DNA of 11,186 bases from Comamonadaceae bacterium (GTDB taxonomy: Bacteria; Pseudomonadota; Gammaproteobacteria; Burkholderiales; Burkholderiaceae_C). The position numbers were made by a program, and so were the translations under genes. Shown here in pieces: positions 1-7,900 of the stretch. Under the pieces are notes generated by a model. It saw only the letters and a program-made list of their open reading frames with translations. It had not been told where the DNA came from and ran no database searches. The stretch spans positions 1 through 11,186 of the forward strand of contig CANIRI010000041.1 in the NCBI GenBank assembly GCA_947469815.1. The letters run 5' to 3'. Numbering within the stretch: the stretch's first letter is position 1; each line of letters begins with the position of its first letter.

Positions 1-1053
1 AGCCTCGTCCAGGCCCAGGTGCTTGTTTTTCAAGGTGCACACGGTTCCCAGCGGCGACATTTCGGTCATGCCCCAGGCGTGCAGCACTTCCACGCCGTAC
101 ACGTCGTTGAATGCCGCGATCATGGCCGGCGGGCAGGCCGAGCCGCCGATCACCGTGCGCTTGAGCGAGGAAAAGCGCAAATCGCCCTGCCCCATGTGCG
201 ACAGCAGCATCTGCCACACCGTGGGCACGCCGGCCGCGAAGGAAACTTGTTCGCTCTCGATCAATTCGTAAATCGATTTGCCATCCATCGCCGGGCCGGG
301 AAACACCATCTTGGCCCCGGTCATGGCGCAGCCGTACGGCAAACCCCAGGCGTTGACATGGAACATGGGAACTACCGGCAGCACGCTGTCGCGGGCGCTC
401 AAATTCAGCGCGTCGGGCAATGCCCCGGCAAAGGCATGCAAGACCGTGGAGCGGTGGCTGTACAAAACGCCTTTGGGGTTGCCGGTCGTGCCGCTGGTGT
501 AGCACAGGCTCGATGCCGCGTTTTCATCAAACACCGGCCAGTCGTACTGCGCGGGCTGGGCCTGTACCAGCGCCTCATAACTCTGCAAATTCGGGATGCC
601 GCTGTCGGTTGGCAATTTGTCGGCGTCGCAGAACGCCACGTAATGTTGGATGCTGCTGCAGCGGTTGTGGATGGCTTTGACGATGGGCAAAAACGTCATG
701 TCAAAACACAGCACCTGGTCTTCGGCGTGGTTGGCAATCCAGACAATTTGGTCCGGGTGCAGGCGCGGGTTCAGCGTGTGCAAAACCCGCCCTGATCCGC
801 TGACACCAAAGTACGCCTCCAAATGCCGGTAGCCGTTCCAGGCCAGCGTCGCCACCCGGTCGCCGAACTGCAGGCCCAGGGCGTCCAACGCGTTGGCAAC
901 CTGGCGGGCGCGCTGCCCGACCTGCGCGTAATTGGTGCGGTGGATATCGCCCTCCACCCGGCGCGAAACAATCTCCGCATCACCGTGGTGGCGCTGGGCA
1001 AAATCGATCAGCGATGCAATCAACAGCGGCTGGTCTTGCATGAGTCCGAGCAT
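1..1053 (-). CDS. AMP-forming fatty acyl-CoA ligase, N-terminal 351 residues (cut by left edge)
   Basis: Members of this adenylate-forming family activate a carboxylic acid with ATP to an acyl-AMP and then load it on coenzyme A. The reverse strand reads open from an ATG at 1053 to the window edge. Seen directly: the P-loop-like motif YTSGTTGNPKGV at residues 185-196, GVSGSG followed by HTLNPRLHPDQI near residues 100-115, and the adenylation motif WGMTE at 327-331. The start MLGLMQDQPLL and the segment VEGDIHRTNY resemble the medium/long-chain ligases and 3-(methylthio)propionyl-CoA ligases (AlkK/DmdB type) common in Burkholderiales. The full protein should be about 540-550 residues, so the C-terminal AMP-binding lid lies outside the window. 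The start is supported by GGAG eight bases upstream. An in-frame ATG at 1041 is the alternative. Substrate chain length cannot be read from the sequence. It is transcribed divergently from selO. Confidence 0.93.
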   Translation of the reverse strand, partial: MLGLMQDQPLLIASLIDFAQRHHGDAEIVSRRVEGDIHRTNYAQVGQRARQVANALDALGLQFGDRVATLAWNGYRHLEAYFGVSGSGRVLHTLNPRLHPDQIVWIANHAEDQVLCFDMTFLPIVKAIHNRCSSIQHYVAFCDADKLPTDSGIPNLQSYEALVQAQPAQYDWPVFDENAASSLCYTSGTTGNPKGVLYSHRSTVLHAFAGALPDALNLSARDSVLPVVPMFHVNAWGLPYGCAMTGAKMVFPGPAMDGKSIYELIESEQVSFAAGVPTVWQMLLSHMGQGDLRFSSLKRTVIGGSACPPAMIAAFNDVYGVEVLHAWGMTEMSPLGTVCTLKNKHLGLDEA

Positions 1054-1061
1054 CAAAACAA

Positions 1062-1065
1062 CTCC
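1062..1065 (-). promoter_or_regulatory. Ribosome binding site of the acyl-CoA ligase
   Basis: On the minus strand GGAG lies eight bases before the ATG at 1053. It favours this start over the in-frame ATG at 1041, which has no comparable purine tract at the right distance. A further ATG at 1067 is out of frame and reaches a stop after four codons. Confidence 0.6.
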
Positions 1066-1103
1066 ATAAAAGGCCCAGGGCCATTGCAGAAAAACGCGCT
1101 CGC

Positions 1104-2660
1104 ATGGTAATTCAGAACCCCGCCCTACCCTGGCTGGCGGATTCGTTGACAATCCGCGCCATGCTTGTTGCCGAAAACCACGCCCTTGTCGCTGACGCAG
1201 TCAACCCAGCGCTGGCAGCCGCAGCGTCCCCCTTCGGCGCACCCCGCATCCGCCAATTGGGAGCGGCATTTTTTGCCGATCTGAATCCCACCCCCCTGGC
1301 TGCGCCCCACTGGATCGCCCACGACCACCGCACCGCGCAGGCGCTGCAACTGCCCGCTAATTGGCAGGAAGATGATGCCTGGCTGCACACCCTGTCTGGT
1401 AATCCCGGCCTGCCGGTGCAGCCTTTGGCTACGGTTTACAGCGGCCACCAGTTCGGCGTGTGGGCCGGACAACTCGGCGACGGGCGCGCCCTGCTGCTGG
1501 GTGAACGCGCCGGCCTGGAAGTGCAGCTCAAGGGCGCGGGCCCCACGCCGTTTTCGCGCCGGGCCGATGGCCGCGCGGTCTTGCGCAGCTCGGTACGCGA
1601 ATTTCTGGCCAGCCAGGCCATGCGCGGCCTGGGTATCCCCAGCACCAGCGCGCTGTGCCTGACCGGCTCGCCCGCGACCGTTTGGCGCGAGCAAGCCGAG
1701 ACCGCCGCCGTAGTGACCCGCGTCGCGCCCAGCTTCATCCGCTTTGGCCACTTTGAGCATTTCGCGGCCAAGGGCGAAACCGAATCGCTGCAACAACTGG
1801 CCGATTTCGTGATTGCCCAGTATTACCCCGGGTGTTTAGAAGCTTCGGAGTCGCCCTATCTCGCGCTGCTGCGCGAGGTGACCCAGCGCAGCGCCGAGCT
1901 GGTGGCGCTGTGGCAGTCGGTGGGCTTTTGCCACGGGGTGTTGAATACCGACAACATGAGCATCCTGGGCCTGACGCTGGACTACGGCCCTTTCCAGTTC
2001 CTGGACGCGTTTGATCCAGCGCACATCTGCAACCACTCCGACACCCAGGGCCGCTACGCCTTCAACCGCCAACCCGGCGTGGTGTACTGGAACCTGTTTT
2101 GCTTGGGCCAGGCGCTGCTGCCACTCATCGACGACCACGACGCCACGGTGGCGGTGCTGGAAACCTTCAAACCCGCATACGCCCAGGCCTTCGATTTGGC
2201 CATGGCGCGCAAGCTCGGGTTCTCGGCCGCCGATACCGCACTCACCCCGCTGTACACCAGCGCGCTGGAGTTGCTGGCCGCGCAGCGCGTGGACTTCACC
2301 CTGTTCTGGCGTCGCCTGAGTCTGCGTGCGGCCGGCCTGGAGGACAGTGCGCAACGCGTGCAGGATTTGTTCATCGACCCCAACGCTGGCTTGGCTTGGT
2401 TGGACACTTTTGACCGGGCGCATGCGCAGTTGAGCGCGCTGTCGCAAGCGCAGCAGATGCTGCGCACCAACCCTGCCCTCGTCTTGCGCAACCACCTCGG
2501 TGAGCTGGCGATCCGTGCGGCGCAAATCGGGGACTTCGCGCCCCTTGCGCAACTCCAAAGCGCGCTGGATGCGCCCTTTGATGAGCCGCTTGCGAACCCG
2601 CATTTCACCGCCTTGCCACCCGACTGGGCGCAGGGCATTGAAATCAGCTGCAGCTCCTGA
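1104..2660 (+). CDS. selO: Protein adenylyltransferase SelO (YdiU family)
   Basis: SelO is a pseudokinase-fold enzyme that transfers AMP from ATP to Ser/Thr/Tyr of target proteins. Known E. coli targets include glutaredoxin and metabolic enzymes. The 518-residue product shows the family signatures YSGHQFGVWAGQLGDGR, LKGAGPTPFSRR with the ATP-binding Lys143, SSVREFLASQAM with Glu166, HGVLNTDNMS with Asp283/Asn284, and LTLDYGPF with Asp293. The ten-residue spacing between Asp283 and Asp293 equals that of the catalytic and metal-binding Asp252/Asp262 of the Pseudomonas enzyme. The C-terminus ISCSS carries the Cys that replaces the selenocysteine of animal SelO and is normal for bacteria. The start is uncertain: neither ATG 1104 nor in-frame ATG 1161 (499 residues) has a good Shine-Dalgarno sequence. 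The conserved part begins only around residue 47 (PRIRQLGAAFF), so 1161 fits the family length as well or better. It is probably first in a unit with msrB, 36 bases downstream. Confidence 0.95.
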   Translation: MVIQNPALPWLADSLTIRAMLVAENHALVADAVNPALAAAASPFGAPRIRQLGAAFFADLNPTPLAAPHWIAHDHRTAQALQLPANWQEDDAWLHTLSGNPGLPVQPLATVYSGHQFGVWAGQLGDGRALLLGERAGLEVQLKGAGPTPFSRRADGRAVLRSSVREFLASQAMRGLGIPSTSALCLTGSPATVWREQAETAAVVTRVAPSFIRFGHFEHFAAKGETESLQQLADFVIAQYYPGCLEASESPYLALLREVTQRSAELVALWQSVGFCHGVLNTDNMSILGLTLDYGPFQFLDAFDPAHICNHSDTQGRYAFNRQPGVVYWNLFCLGQALLPLIDDHDATVAVLETFKPAYAQAFDLAMARKLGFSAADTALTPLYTSALELLAAQRVDFTLFWRRLSLRAAGLEDSAQRVQDLFIDPNAGLAWLDTFDRAHAQLSALSQAQQMLRTNPALVLRNHLGELAIRAAQIGDFAPLAQLQSALDAPFDEPLANPHFTALPPDWAQGIEISCSS

Positions 2661-2696
2661 ACACCCCGCTTCTTCAACCCGTCACGCAATTTCCTT

Positions 2697-3131
2697 ATGC
2701 CACCTGCCATCCAGAAAACCGACGCCCAATGGCGAGAACTGCTCGCCGCCAAAGGGGCCGAACCCCTGGCCTTTCAGGTTACCCGCCACGCGGCCACCGA
2801 ACGACCTTTCACCGGCCGCTATGAAACCCAGTGGGCCAGTGGCGTGTACCGCTGCATCTGCTGCGAAGCCAAACTGTTTGAATCCGACACCAAGTTTGAC
2901 GCCGGATGCGGTTGGCCCAGCTTTCACACACCCGCAGACACCACCGCTATCACCGAACACCGCGACGCCTCTTTGGGCATGGTGCGTATCGAGACGGTGT
3001 GCACCCAATGCGGCGCGCACCTGGGCCATGTGTTCAACGACGGCCCCGCACCCACCGGCCTGCGCTACTGCATGAATTCGGCATCGCTGCAATTTGAAGC
3101 GGCTGCACCCGGCACCGAAACCCACACATGA
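2697..3131 (+). CDS. msrB: Peptide-methionine (R)-S-oxide reductase MsrB
   Basis: MsrB reduces methionine-R-sulfoxide in damaged proteins back to methionine, normally using thioredoxin. The 144-residue product is a complete single-domain MsrB. Seen directly: zinc-ligand pairs CICC (Cys53/Cys56) and CTQC (Cys102/Cys105), the motif GCGWPSF with Cys71, [10 protein letters not shown], and the catalytic RYCMNS with Cys125. Cys71 lies 54 residues before the catalytic Cys, the same spacing as the Cys63/Cys117 pair of two-cysteine MsrBs. A disulfide-recycling mechanism is therefore likely; E. coli MsrB has Ser at this place. No signal peptide is visible, so it should be cytoplasmic. No clear Shine-Dalgarno sequence precedes the ATG, and expression may depend on readthrough from selO. 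The stop overlaps the start of yciB as ATGA. Confidence 0.96.
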   Translation: MPPAIQKTDAQWRELLAAKGAEPLAFQVTRHAATERPFTGRYETQWASGVYRCICCEAKLFESDTKFDAGCGWPSFHTPADTTAITEHRDASLGMVRIETVCTQCGAHLGHVFNDGPAPTGLRYCMNSASLQFEAAAPGTETHT

Positions 3132-3676
3132 AACTGCTGCTCGACTTCTTTCCCATCCTGCTGTTTTTCGTCAGCTACAAGCTCAGCGACATTTACACCG
3201 CAACTGCCGTTCTGATGGCGGCCACCACCGTGCAAATGGCGGTGATTTATATGCGCGAACGCAGCCTGCAGACCATGCACAAAGTCACTCTGGTGCTGGT
3301 GCTGGGTTTTGGCGCGCTCACACTGGGCTTGCACGATGAGCGCTTTATCAAGTGGAAGCCCACCGTGCTGTACAGCGCCATGGCGCTAGGCTTGGCCGTC
3401 GCCACCTGGGGACTGAAAAAGTCTCCGATCAAAGGCCTGCTGGGCAGCCAGCTTGAACTGCCGGACGCGGTGTGGGCGCGGCTCAATATCGCATGGGTTC
3501 TGTATTGCGCTTTCATGGCGCTGGCCAATGCCTATGTGGCGGAAAACTTCAGCACCGATGAATGGATGAACTTCAAACTCTGGGGATATGTGTTCCCGGT
3601 AACTTTTATCCTGGGCCAGGGCATCTACATCGCCCGCCACATGCAAAGGCCACCCGATGAAGAGGCCGCCCCATGA
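3128..3676 (+). CDS. yciB: Inner membrane-spanning protein YciB (septation protein A family)
   Basis: YciB (also IspZ) is a small polytopic inner-membrane protein. It is linked to cell-envelope synthesis and division through interactions with elongasome and divisome proteins, but its biochemical role is not settled. The 182-residue product begins [18 protein letters not shown], the family hallmark. It contains IYTATAVLM, a WKPTVLYS segment, the [13 protein letters not shown] loop and [12 protein letters not shown]. About six hydrophobic segments are visible, roughly residues 3-20, 22-44, 52-69, 79-94, 120-140 and 150-170, followed by a short acidic tail. Length and order match the usual family protein of about 180 residues. 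The start overlaps the msrB stop and the end overlaps the bolA start, both as ATGA, so its translation is probably coupled to its neighbours. Confidence 0.94.
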   Translation: MKLLLDFFPILLFFVSYKLSDIYTATAVLMAATTVQMAVIYMRERSLQTMHKVTLVLVLGFGALTLGLHDERFIKWKPTVLYSAMALGLAVATWGLKKSPIKGLLGSQLELPDAVWARLNIAWVLYCAFMALANAYVAENFSTDEWMNFKLWGYVFPVTFILGQGIYIARHMQRPPDEEAAP

Positions 3677-3939
3677 GTGAGATCCGCACCACCGATATCG
3701 AGGCCCGCCTGCGGGAACACTGCGCACCCAGCGCGCTGGAGGTCTTGGATGAAAGCGCCCAGCACGCCGGTCACGCCGGCGCCGACGATAGCGGCATTGG
3801 CACCCATTTCCGGGTGCGGATTGCTTCACCTTTGTTTAGCGGCCTGTCCCGCGTGGCGCGCCACCGCCTTGTGTATGATGCTTTGCACGGTTTTACAGAG
3901 CGTGGCCTGCATGCCCTGGCCATTGAGATCCTGGCCTGA
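3673..3939 (+). CDS. bolA: BolA family protein
   Basis: BolA proteins bind monothiol glutaredoxins, often around a shared [2Fe-2S] cluster. E. coli BolA also acts as a transcription factor in stress and cell-shape control. The 88-residue product shows the BolA fold signatures: [15 protein letters not shown] at residues 22-36, [28 protein letters not shown] at 44-71 (described here as two joined blocks, HFRVRI and RHRLVYDAL), and the terminal GLHALAI with the conserved His80. The LEVLDES and HF(R/K)V style is closer to E. coli BolA than to IbaG. It lacks the C-terminal tail of E. coli BolA (105 residues), which is common in beta-proteobacteria. It overlaps yciB by four bases and has a purine-rich GAAGAGG seven bases before the start. 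The position between a membrane protein and a parvulin gene suggests shared transcription. Confidence 0.92.
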   Translation: MSEIRTTDIEARLREHCAPSALEVLDESAQHAGHAGADDSGIGTHFRVRIASPLFSGLSRVARHRLVYDALHGFTERGLHALAIEILA

Positions 3940-4003
3940 GCGGCCCAAGAAACACCTCTTTTCCAGTCTCCCCTTTTCTCTTCCAACCCTTTAAGGAATT
4001 TGC

Positions 4004-4786
4004 ATGACTACGTACTTCACCCGCAGCGCCATCGCCGCCCTGCTCGCCGCCAGCTGTATCGGCGCCATGGCGCAAAACATCGCCATCGTCAACGGCAAAG
4101 CGGTTCCCACCAGCCGCTTGGAATCCATGCTGCGGCAAATGGAACGCGCCGGCCGCCCCGCGCCACCTGACGCAGCGGCCCAGATCAAAGACCGCTTGGT
4201 GCTGTTTGAAATCCTCAGCCAGGAAGGCCAAAAGCGTGGGCTCGACGCCACGGACGAATTCAAATCGCAGCTTGAGCTGCTGCGCCAAAACCTGCTGGTC
4301 AACGACGTGATGGCCGATTTCCAGAAAACCAACACGCCATCCGACGCCGAGATCCAGGCCGAATACGACAAGTTCGTAGCCGCCAACGGTGGCAAGGAAT
4401 ACAAAGCCCACCACATCCTGGTCGAGAAAGAAGCCGATGCCAAGAAAATCATTGCCCAGCTGAAAAAAGGCGGCAAGTTTGAAGACATCGCCAAAAAATC
4501 GTCCAAAGACACCGGCTCAGGTGCCAAGGGCGGCGAACTCGAATGGGCCAGCCCGACTTCGTACGTGAAAGAGTTTGCCGAAGCCATGGTGGCTATGGGC
4601 AAAGGCAAAACCAGCGAAACGCCGGTGAAGACCCAATTCGGTTTTCACATCATCCGCGTGGACGACGTGCGCGATGCCCAGCAACCCAAAATCGAAGAAG
4701 TCAAGCAGCAAATCGTGCAGCAGTTCATGCAGCAAAAGAGCAGCGCCTACATCGAAGAACTGCGCGCCAAGGCACGTATCGAGTAA
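4004..4786 (+). CDS. Periplasmic parvulin-type peptidyl-prolyl isomerase (PpiC/Par27-like)
   Basis: This family catalyses cis-trans isomerisation of Xaa-Pro bonds and often chaperones proteins crossing the periplasm. The 260-residue product starts with a signal peptide (residues 1-23, hydrophobic core AIAALLAA, likely cleavage after AMA before Gln24). A helical chaperone-like N-domain follows (about 24-130). The parvulin domain spans about 131-226, with HHILVEKEAD (His136/His137), KGGELEW and FGFHIIRV (His215). A charged tail ends the protein. The two conserved active-site histidines are present. Size and layout resemble Par27 of Bordetella pertussis, a periplasmic isomerase/chaperone that binds filamentous haemagglutinin; that assignment is inference from memory. 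The Shine-Dalgarno AAGGA at 3993-3997 lies six bases upstream. The gene sits 64 bases after bolA with no terminator seen between them, and is followed by a strong terminator. Cys18 makes a poor lipobox, so a lipoprotein is less likely. Confidence 0.93.
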   Translation: MTTYFTRSAIAALLAASCIGAMAQNIAIVNGKAVPTSRLESMLRQMERAGRPAPPDAAAQIKDRLVLFEILSQEGQKRGLDATDEFKSQLELLRQNLLVNDVMADFQKTNTPSDAEIQAEYDKFVAANGGKEYKAHHILVEKEADAKKIIAQLKKGGKFEDIAKKSSKDTGSGAKGGELEWASPTSYVKEFAEAMVAMGKGKTSETPVKTQFGFHIIRVDDVRDAQQPKIEEVKQQIVQQFMQQKSSAYIEELRAKARIE

Positions 4787-4822
4787 AGCGCCACTCCAGC
4801 GCCAACAGGCGCAGCCCAGAGC

Positions 4823-4850
4823 AAAAGCCCGGTTTTCACCGGGCTTTTTT
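4823..4850 (+). terminator. Intrinsic terminator after the parvulin gene
   Basis: An 11-bp perfect stem AAAAGCCCGGT / ACCGGGCTTTT (4823-4833 and 4838-4848) closes on the tetraloop TTTC, and the run of T continues to 4850. It lies 37 bases after the parvulin stop. The A-rich left arm also makes it a plausible terminator in the reverse direction. It separates the selO-to-parvulin unit from the tpsA gene. Confidence 0.92.
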
Positions 4851-4857
4851 GCATTTC

Positions 4858-4904
4858 GGGCCAACAAATTGCGGGCTTCTCCCCCGCATGGGGGATGTTG
4901 GCCC
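4858..4904 (+). promoter_or_regulatory. Compound hairpin in the tpsA leader
   Basis: A perfect 9-base inverted repeat, GGGCCAACA (4858-4866) and TGTTGGCCC (4896-4904), encloses a second perfect 6-bp stem. The second stem is TCCCCC (4880-4885) / GGGGGA (4890-4895) with loop GCAT. The two right arms are contiguous, while the two left arms are separated by a 13-base bulge (4867-4879). An alternative pairing of GCGGG (4871-4875) with CCCGC (4883-4887) would compete with the inner stem. The structure follows the terminator directly and lies 57 bases before the tpsA start. Function is unknown: leader RNA control, a protein-binding palindrome or a secondary terminator-like element are all possible. 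Confidence 0.55.
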
Positions 4905-4921
4905 AAAGCGACTCCCAAAAA

Positions 4922-4943
4922 ATGACCAGACACCACCGGTCAT
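4922..4943 (+). promoter_or_regulatory. Small hairpin just upstream of the tpsA ribosome binding site
   Basis: ATGACC (4922-4927) and GGTCAT (4938-4943) form a 6-bp inverted repeat with a 10-base loop. It ends six bases before the AAGGAG Shine-Dalgarno sequence. Such a position could influence ribosome access, but a 6-bp palindrome may also be chance or an operator half-site pair. Confidence 0.35.
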
Positions 4944-4949
4944 CGTTTC

Positions 4950-4955
4950 AAGGAG
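4950..4955 (+). promoter_or_regulatory. Ribosome binding site of tpsA
   Basis: AAGGAG is a near-consensus Shine-Dalgarno sequence six bases before the ATG at 4962. It fixes the start of the exoprotein, which is also supported by the immediate ESPR sequence. Confidence 0.8.
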
Positions 4956-4961
4956 CCTCGC

Positions 4962-7900
4962 ATGCACGCACACGCCTCGCTCAACCGCGTCTACCGCCTC
5001 GTCTGGAGCGCACTGCACCAGACCTGGGTGGTTGCATCTGAACTAGCACGCGGGCGGGGTAAAAGCAATGCAACTTCCCTAATCAGCGCCGCGTTGCTGG
5101 TTAGTTTGGCCGGTCTAAGCGGCGGCGCAGGGGCTGCTCCCCAAGGCGGGCAAGTCGTCTCGGGCAGCGGCAGCATCAGCGCCAGCGGCAGCGCCGGAAA
5201 AAGCACCACCACCATCACCCAGGCCAGCGACAAACTCTCCATCAACTGGCAAAGCTTCAACGTAGCCAAGGCCGAGACCGTCAACTTCGTTCAACCTTCC
5301 GCCAGCGCCCTGGCCGTCAACCGCATTCTGGACACGCAAGGCAGCCAGATTCTGGGCAAGATCAACGCCAACGGCCAGGTCTGGCTGATCAACCCCAACG
5401 GCGTGCTGTTTGGCAGAGATGCACAGATCAACGTCGGCGGATTGCTGGCCTCCACCCTCAACCCTGACGACGCCTCCATCGGCAGCGCACGCAGCAATTT
5501 CAGCGGTAACAGCACGGCGGGCGTAGTGAATCTTGGCAGCATCAACGCAGCCCAAGGCGGCTATGTCGCCTTGCTGGGTCACAGCGTTTCGAACCAGGGC
5601 AGCATCAACGCCCCCGGCGGCACGGTGGCGCTGGGTGCGGGCAGCGCGGTCAGCCTGAACTTTGCGGGCAGCAAGCTGCTGGGCCTGGAGGTCACCAGCA
5701 ACCAGGTCAATGCGCTGGCCGAGAACGGCGGGCTGATTCAGGCCGATGGCGGGCAGGTGCTTTTGACAGCTGGTGCGCGTGACAGTCTGCTGGCCAGTGT
5801 GGTCAACAACACCGGTGTGATTCGCGCTGATACAGCCTTTGAACACAACGGGAAGATCGTGCTGAGCGGCGGCGGCAGCGGTGTGGTCAGCGTTACAGGC
5901 ACATTGGCCGCTGCGGGCGCTGGCCTTGGCCGTAAAGGCGGCACCGTGCAGGTGCTGGGCGATAAGGTGTTGCTTGCGCCGGGTGCCAGCATCGATGCCT
6001 CCGGCCACAGCGGTGGCGGTACAGTGCTGGTCGGCGGTGACTACCAAGGCAGCAACGCCAGTGTGCAAAACGCATCTCGCGTGTATGTGGCGGCAGGCAT
6101 CAGCTTGAAAGCCGACGCGACCGGCCATGGCAACGGCGGCAAGGTGGTGGTGTGGGCCGATGGCGATACCCGTTTCGCGGGCAGCATCAGCGCACGCGGT
6201 GGTACGCAGGGTGGGAATGGCGGTTTTGTCGAGGTGTCCGGCAAGCGGGACCTGGACATGCAGGGGCAAATCGATGTGGCGGCGCCGCACGGAACGGGCG
6301 GCAACGTGCTGCTGGACCCGGAAAATATTGTCCTCAGCACCGCTGCAAACAACCCTGGGGCCGTTACAAACCAAAATTTAAATACGCCAGATCTGGCTTT
6401 TGGCGATGCGCCTGCGTCGGGCACTTACACCGTCAATATTGCATCAGTTACCGGCTTTAACGAATTGTTTCTGCAGGCCACGAACGACATCACCGTCAGC
6501 AACGCAGTTGCCATGGTTGCAGGCAACAGCATCCGCCTGGAGGCTAACAACAATATTGCCGTCAATGCAGGCATCAGCGTCACAGGCGCGGGCAACATGA
6601 ACTTGCGGGCTGATGCCGACAGCAGTGGCGCAGGTGGTTTGACGCTGACCAATGCCGCCCTGTCTGCGCAAGCAGGTGGCATCACCCTTCGCGGTGCCAG
6701 CGTGACAGGCAACGCAGCCAGCACCATCAGTTCCACCGGCGCAGCCAACAGCAATGCCGGCAATATCAGCATCACGGCAGATACAGGTGGCGTAGCTCTG
6801 GCAGCGGGCGTGACCGCGATTGGCGGCACCGCCGCAAGCGCCGGGCGCAACGCCGGGACTGTCGCCATCACCGCTCAGACCGGCATCACAACAGCGGCCA
6901 TCACAGCTTCTGGAAGCGCGGGCGCAACTGGCAACAACGGCGGCGGCGCGGCAGGGGCTATCAGACTCACGAACAGCACGTCCGGCAACATCACCACTAC
7001 GGGAACGCTAACGTCACAAACAGGCGCAGCCACTGGCACAGGCGCGGGCGGCACGGCAGGCAGCATCAGCGTGACCAACAACGCCAGCGGCGGCAACGTC
7101 ACGACAGCGGCGCTGACCACAACAGGCGGAACCAAAGGCGCGGGCGGCAATATCACGGTCAGCGCGGCCGGTTCAGGCACTCTCAACACGAACGGCACAG
7201 CCATCACCTCATCAGGCGGCGGGGGTTTGACAAGTGCGGGGGCCAACGCAGGCAACATCACCTTGAGCGGCGGCACCGTCACTTTGGGCGCCAGCGTGCT
7301 GCACGCCACAGGCGGCAACGGCAACGGGACCAGCTTTGCAGGCGGCAACGGCGGCGCTATCAGCGTGACCAGCAACCAAGGCGGTATGACAGGTACCAGC
7401 ACAGGAGGAGGAGCTATCAGAGTCTTCGGCGGAAACGCCTCAGGCACAGCAGCAGCAGGCGGCGCAGGGGGCACCATCACGCTGACCAACACCGCAGAAA
7501 GCACAGGAGCCATCAATCTGACAAGCCAAATCGTCGCCAACACTGGCTCATCCGTCGGCACCACAGCCGCGTTAGCCGCTGGCAGCATCACTGTCAACAA
7601 TAACGCAACAGCCGCCACGGCTACCACCCTTGGCGCGCTATTCAACGACAGCGGCCGCAACGGCAATGGCGGCAATATCAACATCACGACGACTGGCACA
7701 CTCAGCACAACCAGTATCAGCGCTAGCGGCGGCACGGTCAACGCCGGTAGCACCCTGGCTGGCCGCAGTGGAGGCAACGTCACGATCAACACAGGCGGCG
7801 CCATCACAGCGTTACAAAGTATCTTCGCCAACGGCTCGGCAGGTGTGGGCGCAAATCAGGCAGGCGGCGCAGGCGGCGTCATCAGCGTGACCACAGTTGG

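Noticed and set aside
19..1110. Plus-strand open frames over the acyl-CoA ligase (for example 258 codons from 19)
   Set aside because: They overlap the minus-strand ligase, which has unmistakable adenylation motifs, and their His/Arg/Gly-rich translations look like shadows.
1146..1174. TTGACA as a -35 element for selO
   Set aside because: No -10-like hexamer appears 16-18 bases downstream, and the site lies within the frame if the 1104 start is used.
4004..4075. Lipoprotein signal in the parvulin (Cys18)
   Set aside because: The residues before Cys18 (AAS) fit the lipobox poorly, lacking Leu at -3, while AMA before Gln24 is a good signal peptidase I site.
4851..4961. Known riboswitch class (for example c-di-GMP) in the tpsA leader
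   Set aside because: The conserved core sequences of the c-di-GMP-I class that I can recall are absent. Only simple hairpins can be supported.
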